Source: CAYFQV01 sp964413635
GTDB lineage: Bacteria > Spirochaetota > Spirochaetia > DSM-27196 > PWMO01
Reading direction: 5' to 3'
Assembly (NCBI GenBank): GCA_964413635.1
Contig: CAYPTH010000127.1
Coordinates: 1 to 8,290 of the forward strand
Length of the DNA: 8,290 nt
Below the pieces are notes generated by a model. The model searched no databases, had not been told where the DNA came from, and saw only the letters and a program-made list of their open reading frames with translations. Of this stretch, positions 6,579 through 8,290 are shown piece by piece; position 1 is the stretch's first letter, and each line of letters begins with the position of its first letter. Position numbers and translations under genes: made by a program.

Positions 6579-7240
6579 AAGCGTGGAATACAGCGGCTGA
6601 GTTCTTCGAGCTGATGCGACGAGAACTCTACACCCCGGTTGTCGGCGACATTCTCGACACTCACGGTCTGTACCATCAGTTTCTTCCGCCGTCGATACAC
6701 GCGCTGCGTGAAGACATGCGGATTGCAGGAGCGGCTATGCCGGTACTGATGATGGATGTCTTCGAGGCGCAGGAGCAACCGTTCGGATTGATGACGCAGG
6801 CGCTCGATGATTTGCAGCCCAACGAGGTCTACATTGCCTCTGGTGCGCTCCACCGTAGTGCGAACTGGGGAGAGATCATGACGGCGACCGCGAAATCGCG
6901 TTCGGCGGCCGGGGCGGTCGTGAACGGATATCACCGCGACACGCCTCAGGTCCTCGCTCAGCACTTTCCCGTCTTCAGCCGGGGAAATTTCGCGCAGGAC
7001 TCCGGACCGCGAATGAAGGTGGCAGACTTCCGGGTAGGCATCGAGATCGACGCCGTTGGTATTGCTCCCGGGGACGTGGTCTTCGGCGATGTTGACGGCG
7101 TCCTCATTATACCCGCCGAGCTTGTCGACGATGTGGTCACGCTTGCACTCGAGAAGGCTCGTGGAGAGAAGACCGTGCGCCGGGAAATCGAGAACGGAAT
7201 GTCGTCGACCGAGGCGTTTAGGAAGTACGGGATACTATAG
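6575..7240 (+). CDS. RraA-family protein, possible keto-acid (pyruvate-type) aldolase
   Basis: This is a 221-residue protein from the GTG start. The superfamily includes the RNase E inhibitor RraA, HMG/CHA class II aldolases and oxaloacetate decarboxylases, often mis-annotated as demethylmenaquinone methyltransferases. VVGDILDTHG (22-31) is the usual opening. WGEIMTATAKSRSAAGAVVNG (98-118) followed by YHRD (119-122) is the signature, where R121 would bind the keto-acid carboxylate and D122 the divalent metal. GDVVFGDVDGVLIIP (166-180) is the C-terminal landmark. Asn117 stands where many aldolase members have Asp (V-D-G). Retained R121/D122 suggest metal-dependent chemistry rather than a purely RraA-like protein-binding role (inference). 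Encoded just after a KDG-forming type enzyme, with a 4-nt overlap, it may cleave the 2-keto-3-deoxy acid. Other roles cannot be excluded. Confidence 0.82.
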   Translation: MKAWNTAAEFFELMRRELYTPVVGDILDTHGLYHQFLPPSIHALREDMRIAGAAMPVLMMDVFEAQEQPFGLMTQALDDLQPNEVYIASGALHRSANWGEIMTATAKSRSAAGAVVNGYHRDTPQVLAQHFPVFSRGNFAQDSGPRMKVADFRVGIEIDAVGIAPGDVVFGDVDGVLIIPAELVDDVVTLALEKARGEKTVRREIENGMSSTEAFRKYGIL

Positions 7241-8290
7241 TGGTGGACCCGAGAGGCGAGGTGGGCGCGGCGCATGTCGTTGGCTGCCGCGAGTCATGGA
7301 AGCTGGAGAACGATGCGGTTTCGCTCTATGTGACAAAACGCGGTGGTATGATGGCGCCTGTGCGCTTCTTTCCCGGATCCTCTATGTCCTTCGACCCATA
7401 CTACGTCAGCCCCTGGCAGTGTGAGGACGAAGCGCCGGCGGACCCCGTACTTAAGACGCTCCGCGGCGATTTCTTCTGTATGCCCTTCGGAGCCGGCGGA
7501 TCGTACGGTGGTGAGTATCACGACTCTCACGGCGAGACCGCATCCGGGGAATGGATGCGGCAAGACGCGGATGTGATCGACACAGCCGGCACCGTTCGCC
7601 GGATGGATCTTTCGCTTGAGACCTCGCAGCCCGCCGGAAAAGTGCACAAGAGAATTTCGTTGGTGGACGGGCACGCTGCCGTATACGTGCGTCACGTGCT
7701 CGAGGGTTTTAGCGCGGCGATGCCGTTGGGACATCATGCGACGCTGAAAGGAGCACCGGCGGACGAGCCTGCGCTCGTCTCTACCTCCTCTCTTCGCCTC
7801 GGCGTCACCGCCCCCCGACGAACTCTGTACCACGCTGGCGGGGAATACTATGCACTGGAACCACTTGCGGAGTTTACCTCTCTTCGCGCTGTGCCGACGG
7901 TGTGGCGAGATACGCCGACGACCGACTTATCGGTCTTTCCTGCACGTCCGGGATTCGTAGACATCGCCCAGGTCTTCCAGGAGCCGGGTAAAGCTCCAGC
8001 GTGGACGGCGGTAACCTTCCCGTCCGAGGGGTTCCTTTGGTACTCCCTGAAGGATTCGCGCATCCTCCCCTCAACCGTCTTCTGGATGGAGAACCGCGGT
8101 CGCCACCAAGCGCCGTGGAACGGACGTAACTGCTGCCTTGGGCTTGAAGATGTGTGTTCGTTCGTCGCCGAAGGCCTGGGTCCGTCGATTGAGGCCAATC
8201 TGCCTCGCTCATATGGCCTTCCCACCGCCGTCGAGCTCTCTCCCGATGTGCCGACCGTGGTCAGCTACATTCAAGGCGCAGTTGCCGTTC
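7240..8290 (+). CDS. Galactose-mutarotase-fold protein (aldose-epimerase-like), 3' end missing
   Basis: An uninterrupted reading frame runs from GTG 7240 to the window edge: 350 codons plus one base, with no stop. It is therefore partial. Features suggest the beta-rich galactose mutarotase-like fold that binds sugars: RGDFFCMPFG (75-84) with GGEYHDSHGETASGEW (90-105), then LGHHATL (163-169), FPSEGFLWYSL (260-270) and FWMENRGRHQAPWNGRN (281-297) followed by GLEDV (301-305). No signal peptide is seen. The role may be anomer interconversion or binding of the transported sugar, but catalytic residues of classical GalM are not all recognisable. The start is uncertain. GTG 7240 overlaps the RraA stop by one base, GTG 7243 is adjacent, and the nearest Shine-Dalgarno (AGGAAG, 7220-7225) is rather far. 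GTG 7261 with GAGAGG just upstream is an alternative. The long minus-strand frame over this region is a shadow. Confidence 0.72.
   Translation, partial: MVDPRGEVGAAHVVGCRESWKLENDAVSLYVTKRGGMMAPVRFFPGSSMSFDPYYVSPWQCEDEAPADPVLKTLRGDFFCMPFGAGGSYGGEYHDSHGETASGEWMRQDADVIDTAGTVRRMDLSLETSQPAGKVHKRISLVDGHAAVYVRHVLEGFSAAMPLGHHATLKGAPADEPALVSTSSLRLGVTAPRRTLYHAGGEYYALEPLAEFTSLRAVPTVWRDTPTTDLSVFPARPGFVDIAQVFQEPGKAPAWTAVTFPSEGFLWYSLKDSRILPSTVFWMENRGRHQAPWNGRNCCLGLEDVCSFVAEGLGPSIEANLPRSYGLPTAVELSPDVPTVVSYIQGAVAV

Noticed and set aside
7294..7833. 179-codon minus-strand frame near the right edge
   Set aside because: The plus strand is open from 7240 to the window end and encodes mutarotase-like motifs in line with the operon. 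The minus frame has no family features.

Overview
The window is one bacterial sugar-uptake and sugar-acid catabolism locus. It has a minus-strand AraC-family regulator (110-1111) and, diverging from it, a tightly packed plus-strand operon that runs off the right edge. In order the operon encodes a periplasmic sugar-binding protein, a two-domain sugar ABC ATPase, a permease, a short-chain dehydrogenase/reductase (SDR), a mannonate-dehydratase-like enzyme, an RraA-family protein and a galactose-mutarotase-fold protein that is cut at the window end. No RNA genes, insertion sequences, CRISPR arrays or integration signs were seen.

Organism: the DNA is GC-rich, with strong GGAGG-type ribosome binding sites and frequent GTG/TTG starts. 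The binding protein has a non-lipidated signal peptide ending VFA-GGQAE. That ending is familiar from sugar-binding proteins of free-living spirochaetes (the Spirochaeta/Alkalispirochaeta/Sphaerochaeta/Treponema group). I therefore favour a free-living spirochaete, as a tentative inference from one protein end and general composition.

Layout: 1-109 holds no convincing gene, only two abutting small palindromes downstream of the regulator. The regulator and the operon share a 47-bp divergent region (1112-1158) containing an A/T-rich inverted repeat and candidate overlapping promoters. The three transport genes (1159-4668) form a complete CUT2 (ribose/xylose/galactose-type) importer. The catabolic genes follow with almost no spacing: 1-nt overlap permease/SDR, 15-nt gap SDR/dehydratase, 4-nt overlap dehydratase/RraA and about 1-nt overlap RraA/mutarotase-like. 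This suggests one translationally coupled transcript.

Working model (inference): an aldose or related sugar enters through the CUT2 transporter and is equilibrated between anomers by the mutarotase-like protein. The SDR, which resembles glucose 1-dehydrogenases, oxidises it (or reduces or oxidises a uronate/aldonate). The UxuA-like enzyme dehydrates the resulting aldonate to a 2-keto-3-deoxy acid, and the RraA-family protein, whose relatives include class II pyruvate aldolases, might cleave that product. The window has no sugar kinase, no KDG kinase and no classical KDG aldolase, so a non-phosphorylative route is possible. The missing steps could also lie beyond the window.
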